From: CAZUEG01 sp043798775
GTDB lineage: Bacteria; Patescibacteriota; Minisyncoccia; Minisyncoccales; GWA2-46-15
Reading direction: 5' to 3'
Assembly (NCBI GenBank): GCA_043798775.1
Contig: JAZDOL010000044.1
Location: 1 to 19,348, forward strand
DNA length: 19,348 nt
In this document: piece after piece, positions 1 to 6,633 of the stretch
Layout: every line of letters begins with the position of its first letter
Numbering within the stretch: the stretch's first letter is position 1
Translations under genes and position numbers: made by a program
Notes under the pieces: model-generated
What the model saw: the letters and a program-made list of their open reading frames with translations, nothing else
The model's database searches: none
Told to the model about the DNA's origin: nothing

Positions 1-166
1 GAACGGAGCGACAACGAATGCGCTTCTTTAATGCAAAGGGCTAAAGATAAATTATTCAGCAGTTTTAATTGTCGTAAGCTTCAATTTCCGACGTTCTACA
101 CTAACTTCATTTCATGCTCATCTCTTGATTAGAAAATACTCACATACCGTTGTGTAATATAAATAA
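1..166. other. Gene-free stretch upstream of the rplJ promoter
   Basis: I see no convincing coding region, RNA gene or strong repeat here. The sequence is moderately AT-rich. In many bacteria rplK and rplA lie directly upstream of rplJ; at least the last 400 bases before rplJ hold no ribosomal protein gene here, so the rplJL unit has its own promoter. Confidence 0.5.
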
Positions 167-197
167 TTGACAATTATTTCTAATGATGTAGCATAAA
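167..197 (+). promoter_or_regulatory. Probable promoter of the L10 leader/rplJL operon
   Basis: A perfect -35 hexamer TTGACA lies at 167-172. A -10-like CATAAA at 192-197 follows after 19 bases, a longer gap than usual. The predicted transcript would start near 204, right at the 5' edge of the L10 leader structure, which supports the assignment. The -10 match is only moderate. Confidence 0.55.
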
Positions 198-344
198 TTT
201 ATTCGCAGACAGCAGGCCCTTCGACTCGCTTCGCTTGTTTATCCGGAATCATATTGAAGGACTCAGGGGGTAACGAGTATAGGTTGTCGGACATAAGACC
301 TGCCGACCTCGCCGAGCGAGGCCAGTCCGCCGTGGGTGGACAGG

Positions 345-375
345 GAATAGTTAGTAGTGTCGACCTATTCTTTTT
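345..375 (+). terminator. Terminator-like hairpin 1 in the L10 leader
   Basis: GAATAG (345-350) pairs with CTATTC (365-370) around a 14-base loop, followed by TTTTT (371-375). The stem is AT-rich and weak on its own. Its place at the end of an L10 leader fits a role in attenuation. Confidence 0.35.
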
Positions 376-380
376 AATAT

Positions 381-401
381 TCTGCGTAAGCAGATTTTTT
401 T
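381..401 (+). terminator. Terminator-like hairpin 2 in the L10 leader (candidate attenuator)
   Basis: TCTGC (381-385) and GCAGA (390-394) form a 5-bp stem closed by a GTAA (GNRA-type) loop, followed directly by seven T. It ends 19 bases before the rplJ start, a suitable place for a leader attenuator. The short stem makes it a weak terminator unless it is helped by protein or by upstream structure. Confidence 0.45.
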
Positions 402-420
402 GTTAAAGAAGTCAATAAAT

Positions 421-942
421 ATGCCGTTAACAAAAGACCAGAAAAAGGGGATCATCAATGAATTATCGGAAAGCTTTGCCAAGCAAAAAGCAATGGTTTT
501 TATTGATATATTCGGGCTTAAAAATAAGGATTTGTTAAATCTGCGCAGCCGTTTGAGAAAAGTTGGAGCGAAGCTAACGGTCGCCAAAAAGACTCTTGCA
601 GGGTTAGCTTCAAAAGAAAAGGGGATTGATATTGATTTTCGGAAAATAACCGGAGAGGCAGCGATTGTTTTCGGTTTTGACGACGAGGTGGCGCCGATGA
701 AAGCGGTATTTGACTTTGTAAAGCTTAATCCAAAAACGGTAATCTTGGGCGGATATTCCGGCGATCAGTTGGTCGATTCAAAAACTGTCAATATTTTGGC
801 GCAAATTCCTCCGAAACCGATATTATTAAGCCGGTTATTGGGGAGTATGAAAGCGCCGGTTAGCGGGTTTTACAACGTGTTATCCGGTAATTTGCGCAAT
901 TTAGTGGTTGTCTTGGGAGAGATAAACAAAGCAAAGAGTTAA
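421..942 (+). CDS. rplJ: 50S ribosomal protein L10
   Basis: L10 (uL10) forms the base of the ribosomal stalk: its N-terminal domain binds 23S rRNA and L11, and its C-terminal helix carries L7/L12 dimers. The 173-residue length is normal. The N-terminus MPLTKDQKKGIINEL and the segment around LRKVGAKLTVAKKTL (about residues 52-66) are typical of the family, and the helical tail ending in VVVLGEINKAKS matches the L12-binding end. I chose ATG 421 because the family usually begins M-x-LTKxQK and AGAAG lies 9 bases upstream; the frame stays open to a TTG at 400, but that TTG lies in the T-tract of the attenuator hairpin. rplL follows after a 136-bp repeat. The L10 leader upstream probably gives feedback control. 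Confidence 0.97.
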   Translation: MPLTKDQKKGIINELSESFAKQKAMVFIDIFGLKNKDLLNLRSRLRKVGAKLTVAKKTLAGLASKEKGIDIDFRKITGEAAIVFGFDDEVAPMKAVFDFVKLNPKTVILGGYSGDQLVDSKTVNILAQIPPKPILLSRLLGSMKAPVSGFYNVLSGNLRNLVVVLGEINKAKS

Positions 943-1076
943 TTATAGTATTTTTTTAAGGTGTTTCGCTCAGCGGGGCATTAAACCCCGCCGAGCAACC
1001 AAAGGAGTAACCTCCTTTGGAATCCTCATTATTTAGTTTCTCGCAGCTTGCTGCGAGGTATACTAAATAATTAATT
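941..1076 (-). repeat. Three-hairpin intergenic repeat, copy A
   Basis: This 136-bp palindromic element begins at the rplJ stop codon and ends just before rplL. A second copy lies in the opposite orientation at 7827-7950. Read on the minus strand it has three units. The first is ATTATTTAGT...ACTAAATAAT enclosing CTCGCAGC/GCTGCGAG. The second is CCAAAGGAG-GTTA-CTCCTTTGG. The third is GCTCGGCGGGG/CCCCGCTGAGC. An AT-rich tail follows, which on the plus strand reads as a T-run at 950-957. The core is identical in the two copies while the outer hairpins differ in sequence but keep their pairing. No transposase is encoded, so it resembles a REP- or MITE-like non-autonomous element. Confidence 0.85.
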
Positions 1077-1099
1077 ATTAATTAATGATCATTAAAAAT

Positions 1100-1513
1100 A
1101 TGGCAGACGAAGAAAAAATGGAAGTTCCCGAAAAGTTTAAAAAACTTGTCGAGGAAATCGAAAAAATGTCAGTTCTGGACTTATCCGAGCTGGTAAAGAT
1201 ATTGGAGAATAAATTTGGCGTTTCCAGTCAAGCGGCCGTTACTGTAGTGGCTCCGGTGGCGGGGGGAGAAGCGACGCCAGCAGCGGAAGAGAAGTCAGTA
1301 TTTAATATTGAATTAGAAACCGTTGGCGATAAGAAAATCGAGGTGATTAAGGTTGTAAGGGACTTAACTGGCAAGGGATTGAAAGAGGCAATGGATATGG
1401 TAAACGCGGCAGTTACCGAACCACAAATGATAAAAGAAGGAGTAAAGAAAGAGGAAGCCGAAGATATCAAGAAAAAGTTTGAAGCGGCGGGAGCAAAAGT
1501 AGAACTTAAGTAG
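1100..1513 (+). CDS. rplL: 50S ribosomal protein L7/L12
   Basis: L7/L12 (bL12) is the multi-copy stalk protein that recruits and stimulates the translational GTPases. From the ATG at 1100 (MADEEK) it has 137 residues: N-terminal dimerisation domain at about 10-43 (EKFKKLVEEIEKMSVLDLSEL), an Ala/Val/Gly/Glu-rich hinge at about 46-66, and a C-terminal domain at 67-137 with the factor-binding segment KVVRDLTGKGLKEAM. In-frame ATGs at 1085 and 1118 are possible alternatives and none has a clear SD; MADE is the commonest family N-terminus. It is separated from rplJ by repeat copy A, which could affect the extra L12 synthesis that the stalk needs. It converges on the next gene with only 2 bases between stops, and I see no separate terminator. 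Confidence 0.96.
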   Translation: MADEEKMEVPEKFKKLVEEIEKMSVLDLSELVKILENKFGVSSQAAVTVVAPVAGGEATPAAEEKSVFNIELETVGDKKIEVIKVVRDLTGKGLKEAMDMVNAAVTEPQMIKEGVKKEEAEDIKKKFEAAGAKVELK

Positions 1514-1515
1514 TT

Positions 1516-3888
1516 CTAATAGTTCAGCATCATATTGATCTGATAAATTGTTAAGCCGTTCAGAACATACGCCGTTTGGCCATTTGTAGATATCGCGACA
1601 TCCTTTAGGTTGTCGAATGCCAAAGATTCGTATTGTTTCACCGTATATCCAAAAGAGTCGATTATAATTAATCTTTTTTGTATCGGTTCGATTATGAAAA
1701 GGTAGGGATACCCACCAACAGAAACCGCCCGATAAAGTTTTTTGGGCAGGGGATAGGTGTCAGGACTGAATGCGCTTAACTTGATACCGGCGCGATATAC
1801 GGAAATGATATTTTCCGAATTAATCAGCCAAGCGTCACCGTTAACCGACAAAAAACCCGTTCCCGGATATTCTTGGGACGGGTTTTTTGTTTTTGCCCAG
1901 ATTTCCGAATTACTCCAGAGATTAAAGCCCTGATAGGGATATTTGATAATTAGGCTACGAACTCTATCAAGAAAATACAAATTACCGTTAAACGAAGAGA
2001 TGCTATCAAGATCATAGTTGTCATTTATGCTGATTTCCTCTGCGGTTGAAATGCCAAGAGTAATTGGTGTTAATTGATTATCGTCAACCAACCAAAGTTG
2101 GTTAGGTTTTACAAAAAAACCCGCTTTTTGAAAAATATTTGTTGCCGATGATATCTGCCATGGTTTCGCGGATATGATAATTGGTTCGGAAGTTTTCTTG
2201 TCTTTTATATCAAGCGGATAAATTTTTGGCGATAGCGGGCTATAAGCATAAATAATATTGCCGGCGAGAATTATCTTTTGCGGAATGAAATCATCTGTTG
2301 GAAATTTATAAAACACAGACGGCTGATCGATATTTTCCAAATTGTATAAAGTTTTTAAACGGCTATCAATTTGCGAAATAAGCGACTTACCTTGGTCTGT
2401 GTTTGACCATATACTTACTTTGATATTCTTGGTATCTATCATTGCTTGCTTTAAAACAGAAATAGCTTCTGCCTTTTTTCCCTTATTTATCAATCCATCA
2501 GCATCGAATATCTGTCTTTCTATCGCTATTCTTGTCGGATGTTGGCTGCTATTGCCAGTGTCCGATGTCAATCGAAATACCACAAAACCAAAAACAAGCG
2601 TCATAAAAAGCGATACAATCAGATAACGATTGGCTCCTATCTGCAAAATCCGACTTTTTTCCGTAACCGTTCTATCAATTATCGCGAATATCCGCCGAAT
2701 AATTTCTTTAATTCTCACGGCTCTTAAGGTGCCAATCGGCAAAGAGAGCGTCTTTTTGTTACTAAAGATACTGGCTAATCGATTATTTGCTGATTTAACC
2801 GGAATGGGTAGGGCATGATTATTTTCTGATAAATTATTTTCCAGATCTTTCGCGGTCTTTGGCGATATTTTCGTCAACAAACCACGATAAATATTTAATA
2901 TTCTGGACCTAATAACCGTAGTCCATTTTACTAATATTGGGAAAATCAAGGTGATTTTTAAAGACACAAAGGCGACAACAATGGACAGCTGTTTTTTTAA
3001 AAAATAATACGCTGTTATTATTCCTTGTTTAATGAGGCGGGAGATAATTACTAAAAAATGTTTCACTCGGCGATAAGTAAATGCCAGCATCTTCAATGAA
3101 AACCAATCGCTGGATTTCTCAACCCTAAATACCTGTGGTTCGTTATCTGTAATAGTATCGGAAATTTCAATTACCAAACAAGACCCGGAAATTCCAGGAT
3201 TTGCGCTCTCGATACGATCAAACCTTTCTTTGAGTTGCTTCGCATCAACGCGCGTTGATTGGGAAATTATTTCTATTAAATTATTTTCTTTAATTTTTGG
3301 TTTACCCCTTACCGCCCTGGACGGTATCTTCTCTCCCGAATACTCCAGAATAGTATTTGCTCCTTTGGTCATTATTAAAAGGCGGTCGCTGTCTTCCATA
3401 TTGCCATAAATAATATCGTTAAAGGATTTTGTCTGGCGAATTGCCGATTTCTCTTTAATATCGCCAATGGCGGTTATTATCTTATCTCTTAAAAGAATGC
3501 CCCGAATATTGCCTATCTTCGCATAGTAAAAAGATGAGTCCTTAACCGCCACGACAGCGCAACTCAAATTGCCTAACCAGCTGACATTGTCATCCTTAAG
3601 CTCTCTGAATAGAAAATTATTAGCGGCTTTTAGGCATACCTCATATGATATATCAACTGACTTTAGTGGTGAACCGTAATAACTCTGTTTTATTGTTAAT
3701 GCCAAGTCCTCTAATAAGCGCGTATTTTTTGGTGATAGGTTAACAATCTCGCCAACGATGAATATTCCCCCGACGCGTTTTTCGTATATATTTTTTGGCG
3801 AAAAACAAAAACATCGGGATACCTTATTGGGAGGCCGATTACTGCTTATTTGCTTTGGCTGATTAAAGTGGAATTCAAGAATCCGCAT
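1516..3888 (-). CDS. Large membrane protein: degenerate PP2C-like domain, transmembrane segment, propeller-like C-terminus
   Basis: This 790-residue protein has three visible parts. Residues about 40-245 have the layout of a PP2C-type phosphatase: a strand GIFIVGE, a helix with YYGSPLKSVDISYEVCLKAANNFL, the pair KIGNIRGILLRD, then RLLIMTKGA. The metal-binding acidic motifs of active PP2C enzymes (DG near the start, GDS, SDG) read VGE, IGN and TKG, so it is probably not catalytic. Residues about 276-320 are hydrophobic or amphipathic, and 422-440 is a clear transmembrane helix. After a charged, probably helical stretch (about 455-520), residues 520-790 hold short beta-rich repeats with ILAGNIIYAYSP- and NGNLYFLDR-type strands, as in a beta-propeller. 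Most likely the N-terminus is cytoplasmic and the propeller is outside. Similar domain orders occur in other Patescibacteria. Ligand and partners are unknown. It converges with rplL and diverges from the two-component pair. Confidence 0.8.
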   Translation of the reverse strand: MRILEFHFNQPKQISSNRPPNKVSRCFCFSPKNIYEKRVGGIFIVGEIVNLSPKNTRLLEDLALTIKQSYYGSPLKSVDISYEVCLKAANNFLFRELKDDNVSWLGNLSCAVVAVKDSSFYYAKIGNIRGILLRDKIITAIGDIKEKSAIRQTKSFNDIIYGNMEDSDRLLIMTKGANTILEYSGEKIPSRAVRGKPKIKENNLIEIISQSTRVDAKQLKERFDRIESANPGISGSCLVIEISDTITDNEPQVFRVEKSSDWFSLKMLAFTYRRVKHFLVIISRLIKQGIITAYYFLKKQLSIVVAFVSLKITLIFPILVKWTTVIRSRILNIYRGLLTKISPKTAKDLENNLSENNHALPIPVKSANNRLASIFSNKKTLSLPIGTLRAVRIKEIIRRIFAIIDRTVTEKSRILQIGANRYLIVSLFMTLVFGFVVFRLTSDTGNSSQHPTRIAIERQIFDADGLINKGKKAEAISVLKQAMIDTKNIKVSIWSNTDQGKSLISQIDSRLKTLYNLENIDQPSVFYKFPTDDFIPQKIILAGNIIYAYSPLSPKIYPLDIKDKKTSEPIIISAKPWQISSATNIFQKAGFFVKPNQLWLVDDNQLTPITLGISTAEEISINDNYDLDSISSFNGNLYFLDRVRSLIIKYPYQGFNLWSNSEIWAKTKNPSQEYPGTGFLSVNGDAWLINSENIISVYRAGIKLSAFSPDTYPLPKKLYRAVSVGGYPYLFIIEPIQKRLIIIDSFGYTVKQYESLAFDNLKDVAISTNGQTAYVLNGLTIYQINMMLNY

Positions 3889-3950
3889 ATTCTGTCGGTA
3901 AGTTGTTTCCTTGGGTGTGTTATTTTAAACGATTAATCCATTTTATCCGT

Positions 3951-3979
3951 TTATTGTAATCAGGGCAAATGCGTATAAT
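3951..3979 (+). promoter_or_regulatory. Possible promoter of the two-component pair
   Basis: A perfect TATAAT at 3974-3979 lies 44 bases before the kinase start. The -35 region is poor: TTGTAA at 3953-3958 with a 15-base gap, or TTATTG at 3951-3956 with a 17-base gap. The site sits in the intergenic space between divergent genes, as expected for a promoter. Confidence 0.45.
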
Positions 3980-4023
3980 GCCAGATAGTGGAAAAAATAA
4001 CCAATATTTGATATGCTATCAAT

Positions 4024-4767
4024 ATGACGGCAGACAACATAAGCGACAAAGCAGAAGTGTCAAAAACGCAAAAAACAAAGGTTGCGGAGGCGATTTCGGT
4101 TGCGGCGCATCAGTTGAAAACGCCGATATCGATAATCAAAGGATATCTGGAAGAATTGTTGTCGTCGGACTTGGGGGTGGTAAACGATAGACAAAGAGAA
4201 TATCTGGAAGACGCCCTCACGAACGTAAAAAGAATGTCTCTTTTGGTTAATCATGTACTGGAAATTTCAAGAATCGACGAAGGTCGGTACCAGCTGTTTG
4301 TTGAGAAGTTTGCTCTTGAAAAACTAACCAAAGATGTCATTGATACTTTTGGCGGATGGGCAAAAGCGTCAAATGTAAATATTATATATCAATCGGAAGA
4401 AAACTTACCGTTGGTCTCATCCGATCCGTTTAAAATTAGGCAGGTTATCGAGAATGTTATATCTAATGCTTTAAAATACAAAGGCCCCGGATTGGGGATC
4501 GTAACGATTGCTGTTAAAAAAGGCGATAACGAAGTGGTGTTCTCTTGTTGTGATAACGGAATCGGGCTGGCTCCAGAAGACCGAGATAGAATGTTTACCA
4601 AGTTTTATCGATCAGAAAAAGCCGTTGAACTTGACCCTTCGGGCACAGGATTAGGATTGGTTATCAATAAGGCAATTATTAATCTCTCCGGCGGGAAGAT
4701 CTGGTTCGAGGAGAATCTTGACCGGGGCATTACTTTTTATTTTTCACTGCCAATTAAATATGACTGA
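4024..4767 (+). CDS. Soluble sensor-less histidine kinase
   Basis: This 247-residue protein is only the kinase core. A HisKA dimerisation domain carries the H-box AAHQLKTPIS with the phosphorylated histidine at residue 29. A HATPase_c domain follows with an N-box (NVISNALKY), G1 box (DNGIGL) and G2 box (GTGLGLV). Histidine kinases autophosphorylate from ATP and pass the phosphate to a receiver aspartate. There is no transmembrane helix and only about 20 residues precede the H-box, so no room for a PAS, GAF or periplasmic sensor. The signal must come from a partner protein or from the kinase core itself. The gene overlaps the response regulator by 8 bases, so the two are probably translationally coupled and cognate. 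Confidence 0.93.
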   Translation: MTADNISDKAEVSKTQKTKVAEAISVAAHQLKTPISIIKGYLEELLSSDLGVVNDRQREYLEDALTNVKRMSLLVNHVLEISRIDEGRYQLFVEKFALEKLTKDVIDTFGGWAKASNVNIIYQSEENLPLVSSDPFKIRQVIENVISNALKYKGPGLGIVTIAVKKGDNEVVFSCCDNGIGLAPEDRDRMFTKFYRSEKAVELDPSGTGLGLVINKAIINLSGGKIWFEENLDRGITFYFSLPIKYD

Positions 4768-5137
4768 AAATATCAAAAAAATATTAATGATCGAAGACGA
4801 CATCTTTTTAAGAAAAATTTATCGCGATAAGCTTCAGCGTTCAGGGTTCGAGTTTGTTGAAGCGATAAATGGCGAGGAGGGATTGAATAAGGTGGTATCG
4901 GAAAAACCCGATCTCGTGCTTCTGGATATTATTTTGCCAAAGAAAAACGGCTTCGATGTGTTAAGAGAAATAAAAGACAATAAAGAAACAATGGGAACGG
5001 CGGTGGTAATCTTGTCGAATTTGGGGCAGGAGGTGGATATAAAGAGGGGAATGGCTTTGGGAGCAAATGATTATTTCGTAAAAACCGAGGTTACTCTTGA
5101 GGAAGTTGTTGTCCGCATAAAAGAATGGCTCAAGTAG
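4760..5137 (+). CDS. Single-domain (CheY-like) response regulator
   Basis: This 125-residue protein is a receiver domain only. The acidic pair D13/D14 (MIEDD) binds magnesium, D56 (LLDIILPKKNGF) is the expected phosphoacceptor, S86 is the switch Ser/Thr and K108 (YFVKT) is the conserved lysine. There is no DNA-binding or enzymatic output domain, so it must act by protein contact or as a phosphorelay intermediate. I chose ATG 4760 because MTENIKKILMIEDD places the first strand correctly and gives the usual overlap with the kinase stop (4765-4767); the frame is open further upstream, but that part is translated kinase sequence. It is probably the cognate partner of the upstream kinase. Confidence 0.93.
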   Translation: MTENIKKILMIEDDIFLRKIYRDKLQRSGFEFVEAINGEEGLNKVVSEKPDLVLLDIILPKKNGFDVLREIKDNKETMGTAVVILSNLGQEVDIKRGMALGANDYFVKTEVTLEEVVVRIKEWLK

Positions 5138-5435
5138 GGGCGCTTCGGGTAAGCATTGCCACGGCAAGAACTAAATTATCAACAATGAAGTTTAAAAGTA
5201 CCGATAGTTCAAATCCCAGCGTGATTTGACTATCTATATTCTCGTTCCTCCAGTCACCCGTAGGGTGACACCATGCTGGCGGAACTGCGAGGTGATCCTT
5301 AAAACGCTTACCCTCGCTTAAGAGACAGAACGAGATTGATGATTGATGATTGATGATTGATAAATCTAATTCATAGCCCCCAAACCCATTAGTCATTAAC
5401 TCCTAAACCCCTAAACTCCTCAACTTATCACCTAC
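5138..5435. repeat. Repeat-rich spacer upstream of tRNA-Val
   Basis: I see no credible gene in these 298 bases, but several palindromes. There is a stem at 5204-5214/5223-5233 (ATAGTTCAAATC against GATTTGACTAT, one bulge), a perfect GTCACCC-GTA-GGGTGAC hairpin at 5253-5269, and a distant inverted pair GGGTAAGC (about 5146) / GCTTACCC (about 5305). Four tandem GATTGAT units follow at 5334-5361. CATTAACTCCTAA at 5394-5406 is mirrored on the other side of the tRNA. The space looks like accumulated fragments of small intergenic repeats. Confidence 0.6.
5334..5361. repeat. Tandem heptamer GATTGAT x4
   Basis: Four exact head-to-tail copies of GATTGAT, followed by AAATC. The run is a short tandem repeat that could vary by slippage. 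It is about 75 bases upstream of the tRNA gene and no function is evident. Confidence 0.85.
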
Positions 5436-5507
5436 GGTCGCATGGCTCAGTGGTAGAGCATTCGGTTCACATCCGAAAGGTCGAAGGTTCGATCCCTTCT
5501 GCGACCA
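5436..5507 (+). tRNA. tRNA-Val (anticodon CAC)
   Basis: All arms can be folded. The acceptor GGTCGCA (5436-5442) pairs with TGCGACC (5500-5506) and the discriminator is A5507. The D-arm contains GCTC-AGTGGTA-GAGC. The anticodon stem TTCGG/CCGAA encloses loop TTCACAT with anticodon CAC, reading GTG. The T-arm is GAAGG-TTCGATC-CCTTC. The 3' CCA is not encoded (ACGA follows the stem), so it must be added by a CCA-adding enzyme. The length is 72 bases with no intron. Inverted copies of an ATTAACTCCT-type sequence flank the gene. Confidence 0.97.
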
Positions 5508-5532
5508 CGAATTTAGTTAATGAGTAAGCGAG

Positions 5533-5546
5533 TTAAGGAGTTAATG
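5533..5546. repeat. Inverted partner of the pre-tRNA repeat, carrying an SD
   Basis: TTAAGGAGTTAATG is nearly the reverse complement of CATTAACTCCTAA at 5394-5406, so the tRNA gene lies between the arms of an inverted repeat. The downstream arm contains AAGGAG (5535-5540), 10 bases before the ATG at 5551, and so probably serves as the ribosome binding site of the next gene. Confidence 0.6.
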
Positions 5547-5550
5547 GGTA

Positions 5551-5895
5551 ATGATAATTATCTCTATGCCCGAAAAGGAAACTACATCATACGAAAATGA
5601 GTCGGTAAATGATCTGATTGTCTTCGGAATTTATACTGTTTTAAAAAGCGGTAATGGTTGTTTTTTTGAGCGCCTTGTTAAAGAATGCTTTGCTCTATTT
5701 CCTGGAGCTTTTTGTTTAAATTATTATCCCGATTGGCCGGATAGCCGTAAGTTAGATCGGCCGTTAAGGTGGTTAAGAAAAGAAAAAATAGTTATCGGCG
5801 ACCCCAAAACATCTTTTACATTAACTAAAGTGGGCAAAGAAAGAGCGATTATTATCGAAAAACGGTTACGACAAAAAAAGTTAAATTTGTTCTGA
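5551..5895 (+). CDS. Small conserved-looking protein, probable winged-helix fold
   Basis: I do not recognise a named family. The 114 residues are consistent with a winged helix-turn-helix. There is a first helix at about 19-33 (VNDLIVFGIYTVLKSG), a helix with FFERLVKECFALFP (about 38-51), a likely recognition helix SRKLDRPLRWLRKEKIV (about 65-81), then a beta-wing GDPKTSFTLTKVGKERA, ending in a basic tail RLRQKKLNLF. The order helix, helix, RxLRWLRKE, beta-hairpin, LTxxG resembles small DNA-binding regulators. ATG 5551 has AAGGAG 10 bases upstream; MPEKE at 5566 is an alternative start. It is the first gene of a run with pyrH, DUF167 and rlmN, 22 bases before pyrH. The function is inferred from pattern only. 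Confidence 0.65.
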   Translation: MIIISMPEKETTSYENESVNDLIVFGIYTVLKSGNGCFFERLVKECFALFPGAFCLNYYPDWPDSRKLDRPLRWLRKEKIVIGDPKTSFTLTKVGKERAIIIEKRLRQKKLNLF

Positions 5896-5917
5896 TTACA
5901 ATATTAATTGCGAATCT

Positions 5918-6625
5918 ATGAAAACGAATAAACCAACTACAGGGAAAAGAGTGGTGCTTGCCATTGGCGGGTCGATTGTTTTCCCTAACGAGATCGATGT
6001 TGTGTTTTTGAAGAAATTTGTTGCCTATATAAAAAAACAGGTAAAGAAGGGCTGCCGATTTGTTTTTGTAGTCGGCGGAGGAAGGGTGTGCCGAAAATAT
6101 CAAAAAGCGGGAGGGGAGATTGTTAAACTGAAGGCCATAGAAAAAGATATGATTGGGATTGCTGTCACGAGAATGAATGCTTATTTCATAAAAACACTTT
6201 TTGGAAGCATAGCAGAAACGGATGTGTTTGATTCTCGCCATAAATTTAACGGTTTTAAAAAGAAGCCGATTATTATTGCCTGCGGGTGGGAACCGGGCGG
6301 ATCTACCGATCTTGATGCCGTGCTCGTAACCGTTGATTTTGGCCTGAAAGAAACAATTATTATGGGCAATACCCCTTATGTTTATACAGCCGACCCTCAA
6401 ATTGATAAAAACGCAAAACCCCTTACAAATCTAACATGGAAAGAATACTTTAATTTAATTCCCAAAAAATGGACGCCGGGAATGCATTCGCCGGTAGATC
6501 CGGTGGCATCGAAAATCGCGAGAGATAGTAAATTAAAAGTAATTGTTACCGATGGTGATTTCTCCAACTTAACGAAAATACTAGAAGGCAAGAAATATCG
6601 GGGAACAATAATTAGCGATAACTGA
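5918..6625 (+). CDS. pyrH: UMP kinase, archaeal-type (amino acid kinase fold)
   Basis: UMP kinase phosphorylates UMP to UDP with ATP in pyrimidine nucleotide synthesis. The 235-residue protein has the amino-acid-kinase fold: GGS at 17-19 for phosphate binding, VVGGG at 51-55, the segment DMIGIAVTRMNAYFI (77-91) that contacts the nucleotide, GGSTDLDA (127-134), and VYTADP (155-160) where many family members have a VDGVY-x-xDP motif. The helix DMIGIAVTRMNA and GxxPGGSTD resemble the archaeal UMP kinase branch (VTRLNA, PGHTTDA) rather than typical bacterial PyrH. The stop TGA (6623-6625) overlaps the reading frame of the next gene, pointing to tight coupling. Other amino acid kinase family enzymes are possible but fit less well. 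Confidence 0.85.
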   Translation: MKTNKPTTGKRVVLAIGGSIVFPNEIDVVFLKKFVAYIKKQVKKGCRFVFVVGGGRVCRKYQKAGGEIVKLKAIEKDMIGIAVTRMNAYFIKTLFGSIAETDVFDSRHKFNGFKKKPIIIACGWEPGGSTDLDAVLVTVDFGLKETIIMGNTPYVYTADPQIDKNAKPLTNLTWKEYFNLIPKKWTPGMHSPVDPVASKIARDSKLKVIVTDGDFSNLTKILEGKKYRGTIISDN

Positions 6626-6633
6626 TACTAACG

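Larger units (their letters stand above)
204..401 (+). ncRNA. Ribosomal protein L10 leader (autoregulatory 5' UTR)
   Basis: The leader just upstream of rplJ carries the L10-leader signature: AGACAGCAGG at 207-216 and its partner CCTGCCGA at 299-306, pairing GCAGG (212-216) with CCTGC (299-303). Inside, CCTTC (218-222) can pair with GAAGG (256-260). After it comes a hairpin CCTCGC/GCGAGG (307-312/316-321). In known L10 leaders the L10-L12 complex binds this kind of structure next to a kink-turn and represses its own operon. Two terminator-like hairpins close the leader, so control may act by attenuation. The family assignment rests on motif and position, not on a covariance-model search. Confidence 0.75.

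Noticed and set aside
400..420. Upstream TTG start for rplJ adding seven residues
   Set aside because: It lies in the T-tract of the attenuator hairpin and the added residues are not typical for L10; ATG 421 fits the family.
1228..1470. Open frame on the minus strand inside rplL
   Set aside because: It is fully antisense to a well-recognised ribosomal protein and its sequence shows no domain; the opening follows from the codon use of rplL.
5334..5361. Possible CRISPR array (GATTGAT repeats)
   Set aside because: The units are 7 bases long, directly adjacent and without spacers, so this is a simple tandem repeat.
5130..5396. 88-codon open frame on the minus strand upstream of tRNA-Val
   Set aside because: It translates tandem repeats and palindromes (INHQSSI-type residues from GATTGAT units), has no SD or domain, and overlaps the end of the response regulator.
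5436..5507. tRNA as an attachment site for an integrated element
   Set aside because: No integrase and no direct repeat of the tRNA 3' end is seen nearby; the flanking repeats are inverted and outside the gene.
4765..6625. Recoded TGA (glycine) as in Gracilibacteria
   Set aside because: TGA ends the histidine kinase, pyrH and uvrB at the expected family lengths, and conserved glycines are encoded by GGN.
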